Shown: piece after piece, positions 35,211 to 46,985 of the stretch
How the letters are laid out: each line of letters starts with the position of its first letter
Numbering within the stretch: the stretch's first letter is position 1
Assembly (NCBI RefSeq): GCF_030272615.1
Contig: NC_081413.1
Location: 559,651,945 to 559,715,944, forward strand
Origin: Cryptomeria japonica
Lineage: Eukaryota > Streptophyta > Pinopsida > Cupressales > Cupressaceae
Direction: 5' to 3'
DNA: 64,000 nucleotides
Notes under the pieces: generated by a model
What the model was told of the DNA's origin: nothing
The model's input: the letters and a program-made list of their open reading frames with translations, nothing else
Database searches by the model: none
Made by a program: the position numbers and the translations under genes

Positions 35211-35896
35211 TGTCATCTTGTCTTTGTTTAGGCAAGGAAGGATGCATCTGTGTTAAGACAATTTGCGTGTTGATGTTGATTGTTTGGTCGATGTGATAAG
35301 TGGTCATCGTTTGATTATTTCACAATGTTTGTTTGGTATCTTCTTGGATGCATATGTACAACGCGTTGCCGTGTTTTTGATTGATTTTTTGATGTTTTTG
35401 GATTTTGTGAGACAATTTTACAATATTTTTGGTATTTTGATGATTGTTTTGAATGTTTTTGGATTTTGTGAGACAATTTTGAATGAAGAAATTAATGAAT
35501 AACAATTAATGTAGAATCCACTTCCATCAATAGATTAAGGGTATTGCCCCTAGTTTAGACATGACTATGAAAAAGTGGGATGCAAGACGCCTGAAGGACT
35601 ATCCTTGATTGTAGATCAATAACAAGCCATGGTTTTGACTGATGGATGAGTGGATGCAATGAATGTGATCACAACAAGTCTAAAATTTAATGGAGCCATA
35701 GCCTTTACGAGTGGTGCCTGTTTGCCAGGTTTTCACCATCGTACTTACCCAAGGTGCCACTAGAGTGGTTGTTCACCGTTTGGATGCATGATTGTTTTTT
35801 ACTATTTTGATTTTTTTGTTTTTCTTTAGAACATTTTTATGAATGTTTTTTTTGGTGGTTTTCTGATATGTATGGGAGCCCAATGCTCTGTACAAC
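35211..35896 (-). other. Tat 3' untranslated region, copy A
   Basis: About 690 bp after integrase, matched at 46307-46985 in copy C. It contains repeats of TTTTTGGATTTTGTGAGACA near 35395 and 35456. No polypurine tract next to a TG start was found at its end, so the 3' LTR is missing. Confidence 0.6.
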
Positions 35897-38800
35897 TTAT
35901 ATATAAAACCGTTTGAGGTGCATGTTGTTGATCGGATCTGCTAGTGGTTCTCCTTCTGAAGTAGCCAACTGATATGCCCCAGAGCCAAATACAATAGTGA
36001 TAGCATATGGACCCAGCCAGTTTGATTCAAACTTTCCCTGATGTTCTCGGTTGGGTTGGTTACGAGGATTCTCTCTTAGAACAAGATCACCTACCTCAAA
36101 TGTGCGAGGTTTAACTTGATGATTATAGCTTCTGCTCATGCACTGCTGATAAACTTTGAGGTGATTGTATGCAACTTATCGTTTCTCATCAAGTAGCTCT
36201 AAGTCTTGAAGACGTGATACCCTGTATGCTTCATCATCTATGAGATGATGCAAGGAAACCCGTAGAGATGGTATCTCAACCTCAATAGGTAAGATAGCTT
36301 CTGCACCATAGACCGGTGAGTAGGGAGTTGCGCCTGTAGGGGTTCAAATACTAGTTCGGTATGCCCATAGTGCTGGATTCAATTGAACATGCCAATCACG
36401 ACCGACATCATTGACTGTCTTCTTGAGGATTCTCAATATGTTTTTTTTTATGCTTCGGCCTGACCATTTCCTTGTGGGTAATAGGGAGTGGAAAAGCGGT
36501 GTTGAATGTGATTTTTCTCATAGAGCTCACGAACATCCTGATTTTTGAAAGGAAGACCATTATCTGTGATGATGGACATGGGTACACCATACCGGTAGAT
36601 GATGTAATTAAGGATAAATGAGGCGATTTTCTTGTCGGTGACTTGGGTAAGTGGAACAACTTCGATCCACTTTGTGAAGTATTTGGTGGCGGTTATAATG
36701 AATTTGTGGCCGTTGGATGAAGATGGATGAATCTTACCCACAAGGTCAAGTCCCCATTGACAAAAAGGCCATGGTGTTGTGATTGGTTGGAGTTCCTGTG
36801 TTGGTTCATGTATCAGGTCTCCATGAACTTGACATTTCTTGCATTTTTTGACAAAGTAGGAGTCGTCTTTTTTCATGGATGGCCAATAGTATCCAACGCG
36901 TATGATCTTTTTGGCTAGTGAAGGACCACTAGCGCGAGTTCAACAAATTCCTTCATGTACCTCTTCCAAGGCCCTTGTTATCTCATCCTGTTATAGACAT
37001 CGAAGGAGAGTACCATCAAGACTGCGTCGGTATAGGGTTTCAGCAATAATGGTATATCAAGCGGTTTGGTGAACGAAGGTTTTACGTTGGTTATTCGATT
37101 GGTTAGGAGGAAGTGTGTGATCACGGAGGTAGGTGTAGAACTCACCATACCATGGGGATTTAGAATCGACAAGGTGACATATCATCTTGGATTTGAGGAT
37201 ATCATAAGCGGGAATCCAAAGCTGTTATACGAAGAACTCGTACGTGTTAAATTCTGAGGAAGATCTAGGAGAGATGCAATGGTAGTCATAGTGTCAGCAG
37301 CATGTTTTTGATCTCTGGTGATCTGCTCAAAGGTGATAGTAGTGAATGATGCTTTTAAACTGTCCACCATTTGTTTGTACGACATGAGTTTGTCATCTTT
37401 GGTCTGATATTCATCGTTTACTTGTCGGATGACCAGTTGGGAGTCACCATATATTTGTAGCTCTTTTAATTTCCATTATATGCCTAGTCTGAGTCCTGTG
37501 ATCAGGGCCTCATACTCTGCTATGTTGTTTGTGCATGGAAATGTGAGTCTGTAAGACTTCGGGATGCTATCACCTTGAGGTGTGATAAACATAATGCCTG
37601 CCCCTGAGCCATGCCTAGTGTATGAACCTGTCAAAGTATAGCTTCCATGGTTGTGTTGCTGTGACCATTAATATCTCTTCATCTGGAAAATTGGAAATGA
37701 GAGGATGATTGCCTATGAGGGGTGCATCGACCAACTGATCTGCAATAACTTGGCCCTTGATAGCCTTACAGTCCACATACTCGATGTAAAATTCACTTAG
37801 AATCATTACCCATTTGGCCAAGTGACCTATCAATGCTGTTTTGTTGAGTAAGTACTTTAGTGGATCGATATTTGCAATGAGCTGTACTTTATGTGTTAAC
37901 AGATAGTGCCTCAGTTTAGTAGCTGCCAAGATTATTGGTAGGCAAGCTCGCTTAATAGGGGTGTATTTGAGTTCATAACCAACCAGTGTGCGAGAGATGT
38001 AGTAAACAACACACTCTTTCCCTTCTACATTATGTTGTGCCAGTAGTACACCCAATGTTGTATTTGTTGCTGAGATATAGAGTAATAAAGGCTTACTCGG
38101 ATCTGGTGGGATCAACAATGGTCTATTCATGAGATAATCTATAAGCATCTCGAATGCTTGCTGGCATCTGGTATCCCATTGAAAGTGAATGTTCTTGTGT
38201 AATAAGTGTGTAAACGGGTGACACTTATCTGCCAGTTGTGTGATGAATCTTCGAATGGATTGTAGATGTCCTTGTAATGTCCTTAGCTGACTGATGTTCC
38301 GTGGAGGTGGCATGTCCATGATTGCTTTGACTTTGGCTGGGTCGACCTCAATGCCTTTGCTTGAGACAATGTATCCTAGAAGCTTCCCGGAGGTTACTCC
38401 AAAGACACATTTCTTTGGGTTGAGTCGAACATGATATTGTTCGAGTCTATCAAAGATTTTATCTAATATTTCCAGATGACCCTCTCTTGTTATTGATTTT
38501 GCCAGTAAGTCATCAACATAATCTTCCATTATGGTATGCATCATATCATGAAAGATGGTTGTCATTGCTCTTTGATAGGTCGCTCCTGCATTCTTTAGTC
38601 CAAAAGGCATTACATTCCAATAGTATGTCCCCCATGGACATGTGAAGGCTATCTTATGTTGATCCTTTGATGCGATCTTTATCTGGTTGTACCCTAAAAA
38701 GCCATCCATGAGTGAAAGCATGACATGTCCTACTATTAGGTCCACTATTATGTCAATGTTTGGTAAGGGGAAGTCATCTTTAGGACATGCCTTGTTTAAA

Positions 38801-39894
38801 TCTTTGAAGTTAGTACAGATACAGATGCCCCCATTTGGTTTACCGATAGGCACAATGTTGGAGATCCAATCTGCATAATCAATTGGTCTAATGAAACCAA
38901 CATCCAAGAGTTTCTTAAGTTTTGCTTTGACTAGTACTGCAATCTGGGGATGCATCTTGCGAAATTTCTGCTTGACAGGTTTGGCTCCTTCTGCTCCGGT
39001 GAGGTGATGCATGACTAAATTCGTATCAACACCAGACATGTCTGCATATGACCATGCGAAGTTAATCTGGCGCTTTTGGAAGAATTTGACAAACTTAGGT
39101 TGTTCCTCTGGAGTTAAAAGAGATGCCAGATGTATGTGGTGAGGAGTTTTAGGAGTCCCCACGTTGTATACTTTTATCTCTTCAATAAGGATTGTTGATC
39201 GTTTCTGCTATGTACTAGAAGGGAGGATGTCAAACCTTTCATCCTCAGGTGCCTCTGAGAGGTTTTCACCATTGGATACGCTCTTTCTTTTTACTTTTGT
39301 GGGATCAAATAGTGCCACAATGTGGTTTTCACTGGAAGATCCATGTTTTATTATTATATTTTTGTAGCTAAAAGGTTTGGCATCTACCCCGAAGTATGCT
39401 GCGCTATTAAGTTCAATGGCGAATCCAGCTTTGTGATCCCCACTTGGTATGTTATCCCTCAGTTCCAAAAATTCAATGATTGCCTCATTGTTTTGGAAGT
39501 GGTCAAGGCATAGGGGGTTAGGTTGGTTCCATTCGATGAGTTCAGGATGTTTGATAGGCATTACCTCATCGATCAGGTTAAGTTCATAAGAGGTGTCAGT
39601 GAGGGTCAAGACATTGTGGTGAAGGTCATTGATGGTACTCTCCCTGTCAAAATCAGGTAAAGGATGCAACGTAGGGTCTGTGGAAGATGTTTCCAGTTTA
39701 GGAACCCAAGAGGTTTTAATTTGCGCTTCTCCGTGAACATGGATTTCTTTGTGAGGTGGAGGTGGTGATGCGTCTTCCTCATCTAAAGTATTTAGATGCA
39801 CTGAATCAAATCCCCACTTATGTGAGTCAGTCTCTAAGTCGCTCTCAAATATCCGGTTGCTATACCATATTGGGATATCTTTTGAGTTAAACAC
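35897..39894 (-). pseudogene. pol: Tat Pol: linker, RT, dual RNase H, integrase, copy A
   Basis: A 228-codon acidic linker (39894-39208) leads into the RT frame at 39162-37615. RT motifs: KACPKDDFPLPNID, LSLMDGF-GYNQI, EDYVDDLLAKS with YVDD near 38510-38520. The RNase H follows (PLLLYISATNTTLGVLLAQ), then the second RNase H begins WKLYFD near 37640 but is cut (DGS became DRF then a stop). Integrase: KKCKKCQVHG zinc part, WGLDLVG, ITDNG, STPYYPQGNGQAEA with a TAA right after (36448). The C-terminal part 36139-35897 has FEVGDLVLRE and WLGPYAI. Many stops and shifts exist between 36876 and 37600. Confidence 0.85.
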
Positions 39895-40323
39895 TGCAGA
39901 TGTGATCGACTGATGTACCTAGATAGATGGAATGATTGGTGTTGTAGGAAAAATCATAGGGATTAATGAATATGATATGGGGAGTATCAGTTATGTGGAC
40001 TTTATTGCTTTTGCTGGAATTGCTAGTGTTGTTGATACTGTTGGGGATTATGATACAGTTGTTGCTGCTAATGGTGCTATTGATGTTATTGTTGTTGCTG
40101 ATAGGGTTGCTGGTTTGATTGGTGGGATGACTGGTGTTGTGGATGGTTTTGCTGGGATTTTTAGCCTTAATGGGGCAGTTGCTATGGTGTTGCGGTGCTG
40201 CCGATATAATCAAAGGTGGCTTCTTTGTAGTAGGTTGATATAGAGGTTTGCTTGGTTTCCCTTTGAATCTAAGCTTAGGAAGGATATCCTTTTGAAAGCC
40301 TAATCCTGTGTTATCTTTGGGTT

Positions 40324-41584
40324 TTAATTCTGGCTACAAGGGCTCATGTCTTCCTTGCTTACAAGGTCCCAAAGCACTTTGACCATCATAACCCATTCTT
40401 TGCATAATGAGAAGGCCTTTTCCATATTGATCGGTGGGAAGCTTAGCTTGTGGGATGTCTGTGGTGATAGGATCTTTATAGATCCATTCTGCCAAGTCCT
40501 CATCTCTGGTCTCTTCTTCTTGACTCTTTCCAAGGATGAAAGGCGTCAAAGTGCATGTTGGATGGACCAGTGGTGTTTAAAGTAACAGTGGAGGTTTACC
40601 ATGAGTTTTAGGAGAAGTAGGCATTTGGCCAACACAAAAGAGTTGGCTTAAATTATACTCCCCAAGACCTTCCTCTACTATTTTCATCTTGAGCTTCTCT
40701 TGCTTGGGTATAGTGGTGTTTGAATTAGAAAGAGATGTTGGACTTATGTATGATGTGGATGAGATGGCTTCTCTGTTGTTGGGAATGGTAATCTCTAGTT
40801 GATGATTGATATTGTGACAATATGCAAAGGGATTTGCATCGCCCAGGATTGTAATTTCTACACCATTATGAGGGAACTTGATACACTGATGGTAGGTGGA
40901 TGGAATGACTTGCATGGAGTGTATCGAAGGTCTTCCTAACAACAAATTATATGGCAGAGGAAGGTCCAGAACCTGGCATATGATGTGCTTCACCATTGGG
41001 CCCACTCAGATCGGTAGCACAACAGCTCCTTTGGATGAATGCTCTGCATCATCATAGGCTTTGATTGCTATCTTCTTGCGAGGATCCACTAATTCAATTG
41101 CATGTCCCAATGCTATGACCAATTGTAGTGTACAGATATTCAGGCTTGCTCCATTGTCGATCAAGACTCGCTTGATTTTGTGTTGGTTGATAAATCCTTC
41201 AATATGGAGTGAGGCGTTATGAGGTTGCTGGAAGGATGTATTGTCACTTTCAGAGAAAGTGAGACAAGGTGATGACCTTAGATTTCCAACCATGGCTTGG
41301 ACCTGATCTGTATTTAGGTTTGCAAGGACTGACACCTCTTGGAGAGCTTGATCCAAGATTTTTTTATGAGATGGGGATAGGCATAATAGCTCTAAGATAG
41401 ATATCAGTGTGAGTGTTTTATCTAATTGGTCCACAAGGTTATACTGCTTTGGGATAGATGTGGTGCCTTGTGGAGCTGCTTTTATGGTGATCTTGCCACA
41501 ACGTGTAACAACATTGCAAGTGGAGCTGGGATTTTTTATGGTAATAGTTGCAATTTGTTCACTAGCATCATATAGATGATTCAC
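40324..41584 (-). pseudogene. Tat protease and G-patch region, copy A
   Basis: The aspartic protease core is RVLIDNGASLNIC near 41140-41170 (DNG where DTG/DSG is usual), followed by the second conserved part YNLLLGRPSIHSM near 40930, typical of plant Ty3/gypsy. A stop separates 41006 and 41005. Downstream is a G-patch: QYGKGLLIMQRMGYDG and L-G-P-C-K-Q-G-R-H-E-P near 40340-40440. G-patches bind RNA and assist protease or RT in some retroelements. Confidence 0.75.
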
Positions 41585-41629
41585 AGTGTAATTATAGGCA
41601 GCACGCGTATAATCAGTGGTATCTGAGTT

Positions 41630-43201
41630 TCACCTTGAAGTGGAAGGACCCCTTTGATCTTGTGATGGAAGTGGATTTTTGAACATGAAATGATCATTGT
41701 TTGTTGTTTTTGGATCGTGTCCTTCGATTTCGATCTCACCTCGGTCAATAAGATCTTTCAATCTGTGACAATTGATTGTCTTATGCCCTTTCCCTTGATG
41801 GAAATCATAATGTATAGTATCCCTCCACCATGAAGGTTTGACTTGAGGTTCGTAATGTGATGTTTTGTGTAAGGTCACCGGATTTTGAGAAACCAACTAA
41901 CATAACACTGTTTCAATAGGTTCCCCTAAGGAAGTGTATGCTCATTTTGGTTTAAAATTTTGCTGGCATTGTTTGGGTTCCTCTTGAGATATATTGCATC
42001 CTTGATTTGGAGGAGCAACTGTGTTATTCTTGGGTGGGGGGTTCTGTCCGACAAATCGGACCACAAGTTGTGCACTTTTGATGGTCCTTGCATCTACAAC
42101 CTCGTCATTGGCGACATTTTTTTTTTGTTCCAGAAGTTAGGCTTGTCACTATTGAAGTGTGGGCGAGGGCCATCCTTTGGCTCATTGTATATCTTGATAA
42201 GCCCTTTTTTGATGAGAGCCCGCTCACATTTTAAACCTTTAGTGATCATGTCATCGAAAGAGTTTGTGTCTTTTACGTCTAGGTGAAATTCCATTTCGTC
42301 GTTTAAGTTGGAAATAAATATTTCCACTAATTCTTGTTCGGGTAATTGAAGGGAACGTCTACTAGACATTTGACGCCATCATTGCAAAAAAATTGAAAAG
42401 TAGCTCTCTTGGTTTTTGCTTAGTGTTGCATAGATCAGCCATGGTGATATCACGTTCAATATTGTGTCAGGAATGTGCTAGGAACTTCTGGACTAGTTCT
42501 TTGAAGGTCCTAATGCCACCTGGTAGTCAGGAAAACCATGATGTGGTTGTTCCTCCCAAACTTTGGGGAAAAAGTCGCATTAGGTATGTGTCCTCGTATG
42601 CCACTTCGAGGCAAGCTGAATGGAATTCTCTAACATGATCGTGAGGATCTCCTTTTCCTCGGTACTTTTCAAACTTGGGTGTTTCAAACCCTCATGGAAA
42701 AGGTGGCATATGATGAATCCTATCAAAGGGATAGGGACAAATGTCATTAAGTGAAAACTGATTAGTTTTCACCCCACTATGAAGTTGTTGGGCGAGATTC
42801 TCGACTTGTTGCCGCAACATGTCTATGTCATTTGGAGGAGGAGTAGGTGGGGGATTACCTTGATGAAGGTTGTATCTGATGTGATATCGAACTCTTTCAT
42901 CCTCATTACGATTTTGGCATTCTGATGCTTGCCTTAGTTGTGCAACATCAAAATCAGAGGGTAGTTTGGCTCCCTCTTGAGCAAGTCTTAAAAAGTGAGC
43001 ATCAGCATTGCTCCTGAGTATTTCGTCAAAAATTCTATTGAAGAGAGGGTTGTGTTGTGCCCTTTCTATTGCCGCAGGAGTAGGAGTACTTGGATTTTCA
43101 TCATTTGGATTTCCTCCTAGAGCTTCTTGGAATTCATTGATATTTTGCTCCTCTTCTTCCTTAATTTCTTGTTGTCTAGACCTTGATCTAGTTTGAGCCA
43201 T
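41630..43201 (-). pseudogene. gag: Tat Gag, copy A
   Basis: Starts MAQTRSRSRQQEI at 43201, with Glu-rich and Pro-rich segments and the phrase PFDRIHHMPPFP. It continues through F-E-T-P-K-F-E-K-Y-x-G-K-G-D-P (the Ty3/gypsy gag entry motif), then IFISNLNDEMEFHLDVKD, to a zinc-knuckle region YDFHQGKGHKTINC near 41790-41830. There the first Cys has become Tyr; copy C keeps Cys. TGA stops follow MPPFP, W-F-S and F-L-A-H-S, all three shared with copy C. Nucleocapsid/capsid role by family. Confidence 0.8.
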
Positions 43202-43636
43202 TTGGTTTACAAGTTTTTGTTCAAGTTTTGTGAAAATGATGATGAGTTGGCAATGAAATGAAAGATTAATGTTTGGTGAAGTGTTTTGCATACGGATCTG
43301 TAGCACTAAAGGTAGATGTTACCATAGTTTTTCCTTGAATTGCTTGTTGTGTTTTGTTTGACAATGTTTGATGTGATAAGGTTTAGAGAGATCTGAGATG
43401 TGTTATAGACTCAACTACCTAGTAATGAGAGGATTCACTCATAGACTAGTTTTAACCTGCGTAGAAATGCCTCTTAGGATGAGTTTATCCTAGATGTAGA
43501 GACACTCTAAAAAGTGATGTATTTTGTTTGATTCAAGTAGTATCGAAAGAGAACTTAGGACAAAAACCTCTTGATGTTTTGAGAGTTGGAATGGATTTGA
43601 TGAGATGTGAATGTGATAATGGATGAAATGTTAACT

Positions 43637-44021
43637 TCAATAAAAGCTTTGTGTCACATATGGGATGAATTCATCTTCTTCTCTCTCGGGGGTTGGTGGT
43701 TCTTCCCAAGCTATGTTATATGTGATGCAAATGTCTGGAAAGAAGACAGGATTGATTTTGCCTCCCTTGTTTTGATGATAGCTCAAAGCTCTATATTGAG
43801 TAAAAGCTCTGTGGTTTAATGACTCTTTATCAAACTCGTTTGTTTTTCCTTGAAGGTATAGATGCATGTGACGTAAGAAGGTTCTATGTGAGACAAAGAT
43901 TTATCTATTAAGATAGAAGAATTTCCTCCTTTTGATAAAAAGCCTTTGAGCTCAATGGTCTTTTCTTCAAGTTGATATGTTGATGAAGATTCTTCTCTTT
44001 GAAGATGTGAAGAATGGTCAT
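43637..44021 (-). pseudogene. leader reading frame upstream of gag, copy A
   Basis: Starts at ATG 44021 (MTILHIFKEKNLHQHINLKK) and ends with the same PYVTQSFY terminus as the intact 127-codon frame in copy C (54715-55098). Copy A has one extra A near 43941 that shifts the frame, and a stop near 43910. Conservation of the C-terminal 76 residues between copies suggests it was once coding. Tat/Ogre elements are known to carry an extra frame before gag; whether this is that protein is unknown. Confidence 0.5.
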
Positions 44022-44406
44022 ATAGTTTGATACTTTTGTTGTTGCTCTTGGTTTTTTTGATCTTTTGCTGGTATTTTGAAAATGTTTATGTTGGATGAAT
44101 AGTTGTTTTGGAATTGAATTTTCTTTTATTTTTCTTTGACAAGAAAACAAAACAAGCACACAAACACAAGAATGTTGCCTCAAAAAGGCACAAATAGGTG
44201 TGGGTCTAGATCAATCCAATCCTTGGACTTTTATGACCCTTTCCTTCAAATGTATTTTAGGTGTTTTTCCAAAAAGCCTGAAGTCAGCTCAGTTTATCAC
44301 TGGTCTTGACTCAAAATGAAGACACTTCAAACACTTTTTATCCCTAAGGTCAAATGATTTCAGCCCACATCTTGATATTTCTTCAACTTTGGTACTACAT
44401 ACCTTA

Positions 44407-44543
44407 TGATTGTTCTCAAAATGATATGCAAATGTGAACAAAAACTAATATTAGATGCTATGAAATGAGAATGATTTATTTTAGACCAAAATAACAATGT
44501 ATGTGATTTATGCTAAATGCTCTTCTCTAAAATTCACTATAAT
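44407..44543 (-). repeat. inverted fragment of the 30199-type LTR
   Basis: Reverse complement of 31246-31386 of the PMD-element LTR with few changes. It abuts the 5' edge of Tat copy A. At 44545-44562 the sequence switches to TTTCTTATATGTTATACGA, which matches 31634-31652 of the same LTR in plus orientation, so two LTR pieces meet head to head here. Confidence 0.75.
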
Positions 44544-44562
44544 GTTTCTTATATGTTATACG

Positions 44563-46306
44563 ACAAGAAATCCTGTTTACGGAGAAGCGTAGATTAAAAC
44601 CTCTTGGGTTCCTGAACTGGAAACATCTTCCATAGACCGTACGTTGCATCCTATGCCTAATTCTGACAGGGAGAGTACCATCAATGACCTTCACCACAAT
44701 GTCTTGACCCTCACTGACACCTCTTATGAACTTAACCTGATCGATGAGGTAATGCCTATTAAATATCCTGAACTCATCGAATAGAACCAACATAACCCCC
44801 CATGCCTTGACCACTTCCAAAATGATGAGGCGATCATTGACTTTTTGGAACTGAGGGATAACATACCAAGCGGGGATCACAAAGCTAGATTTGCCATTGA
44901 ACTCAATAACGCAACATACTTCGGGGCGGATGCCAAACCTTTTAGCTGCAAAAATATAACAATAAAACATGGATCTTCCAGTGAAAACCATACTGTAGCA
45001 CTGTTTGATCCCACAAAAGTAAAAAGAAAGAGCGTATCTAATGGTGAAAACCTCTCGGAGGTGCCTGAGGATGAAAGGTTTGACATCCTCCCTTCTAGTA
45101 CATAGCAGGAACGATCAACAGTCCTTATTGAAGAGACAAAAGAATATAACATGGGGACTCCTAAAACTCCTCACCACATACATCTAACATCTCTTTTAAC
45201 TCCAAAGGAACAACCTAAGTTTGTCAAATTCTTCCAGAAGCACCAGATTAACTTCGCATGGTCATATGTAGACATGCCTGGTCTTGATCCAGATTTAGTC
45301 ATGCATCACCTCACCGTAGTAGAAGGAGCCAAACCTATCAAGCATGAACTTCGCAAGATGCATCCCCAGATTGCAGTACTAGTCAAAGCAGAACTTAAGA
45401 AACTCCTGGATGTTGGTTTCATTAGACCAATTGATTATGCAGATTGGATCTCCAACATTGTGCCTAATGGTAAACCAAATGGGGGCATCTGTATCTATAC
45501 TGACTTCAGAGATCTAAACAAGGCATGTCCTAAAGATGACTTCCCCCTACCAAACATTGACATAATAGTGGACCTAACAACAGGACATGCCATGCTTTCA
45601 CTCATGGATGGCTTTTCAGGGTACAACCAGATAAAGATCGCACTAGAGGATCAACATAAGACATCCTTCACATGTCCATGGGGGACATACTGCTAGAATG
45701 TAATGCCTTTTGGACTAAAGATTGCAGGAGTGACCTATCAAAGAGAAATGAAAACAATCTTTCATGATATGATGCATACCATAATGGAAGATTACGTTGA
45801 TGACTTACTGTCAAAATCACTAACAAGAGAGGGTCATCTAGAAATATTAGATAAAATCTTTGATAGACTGGAACAATATCATGTTCGACTCAACCCAAAG
45901 AAATGTGTCTTTGGAGTAACCTCAGGGAAGCTTCTAGGATACATTATCTCAAGCAAAGGCATTGAGGTCGACCCAGCCAAAGTCAAAGCAATCATGGACA
46001 TGCCATCTCCATGGAACATCAGTCAGCTAAGGACATTGCAAGGGTGGCTACAATCCATCCGAAGATTCATTGCACAACTGGCAGATAAGTGTCACCCCTT
46101 TACACATCTGTTACACAAAAACATCCGCTTTCAATGGGATACGAGATGCCAGCAAGCATTCCAGATGCTTAAAGACTATCTCATGAATACACCATTGTTG
46201 ATCCCACCAGATCCGAGAAAATCTCTATTGCTCTATATTTCAACAAGTACATCATTGGGTGTACTATTGGCAAATCATAATGCAGAAGGGAAAGAGTGTG
46301 CTATTT
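44563..46306 (+). pseudogene. pol: Tat pol fragment, copy B (linker, RT, start of RNase H)
   Basis: Plus-strand fragment equivalent to copy A from about 39740 to about 38000 in reverse. It begins inside the acidic linker (DRESTINDLHH region) and keeps a nearly open RT: 45151-45696, one TAG at 45694-45696 (W or Q position in W-N-V-M-P-F-G), then 45703 onward with EDYVDDLLSKS. It breaks off in RNase H after GKECAIY at 46306, where the sequence passes directly into the 3' end of copy C. YVDD is intact, unlike copy C. Confidence 0.85.
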
Positions 46307-46985
46307 ACTTGTCAAATAAAATTTCATCTTGTCTTTGTTTTGGTAAGGAAGGTTGCATCCATGTTAAGACAGTTTGCGTGTTGATGTTGATTGTTTGGTT
46401 GATATGATAAGTGGTCATCGTTGGAGTATTTCAAAATGTTTGTTTGATATCTTCTTGGATGTGGATGTACAAGGTGTTGCCATGTTTTTTATTGATTTTT
46501 GATGTTTTGATGATATTTTTGGATTTTGCGATTGTTTTTGAATGTTTTTGGTATTTTGTGAGACAGTTTTGAATGAAGAACTCAATTAATCACAAGTAAT
46601 GTAGAATCCACTTCCATTAAATAGATTAAGGGTATTACCCCCAGTTTAGACATGACTATGAAAAAGTGAGATGCAAGACGCATGAAGTACTATCTCAGAT
46701 TGCAGATGAATAACAAGCCATGGTTTGTATTGATGGATGTGTGGATGCAATGAACGTGATCGCAACAAGTCTGAAAGACAATGGAGCTATAGCCTTTACA
46801 AGTGGCGCCTGTTTGCCAGGTTTTCACCATCGCACTTACCCAGTGTGCCACCGGAGTGGTTGTTCACCATTTGGATGCATGATTTCTCTTTACTATATTG
46901 ATTTTTTGTATTTTCTTTAGGACATTTATCTGAATGTTTTTGGTGTTTTTCTGGTATGTATGGGAGCCTGATGCTCTGTGCAGCT

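Larger units (their letters stand above)
35191..44410 (-). mobile_element. Tat-lineage Ty3/gypsy element, copy A
   Basis: 9.2-kb minus-strand unit: leader frame, gag, protease with G-patch, linker, RT, RNase H, a second (archaeal-type) RNase H, integrase, 3' untranslated region. Two RNase H domains and a G-patch are marks of the plant Tat lineage (family knowledge). No LTR adjoins either end. The same two end sequences bound copy C, although the flanks differ. Confidence 0.85.

Noticed and set aside
43908-44183. Longer version of the Tat leader frame starting at 44183
   Set aside because: Its first codon is TTG; the first ATG is at 44021, which agrees with copy C.
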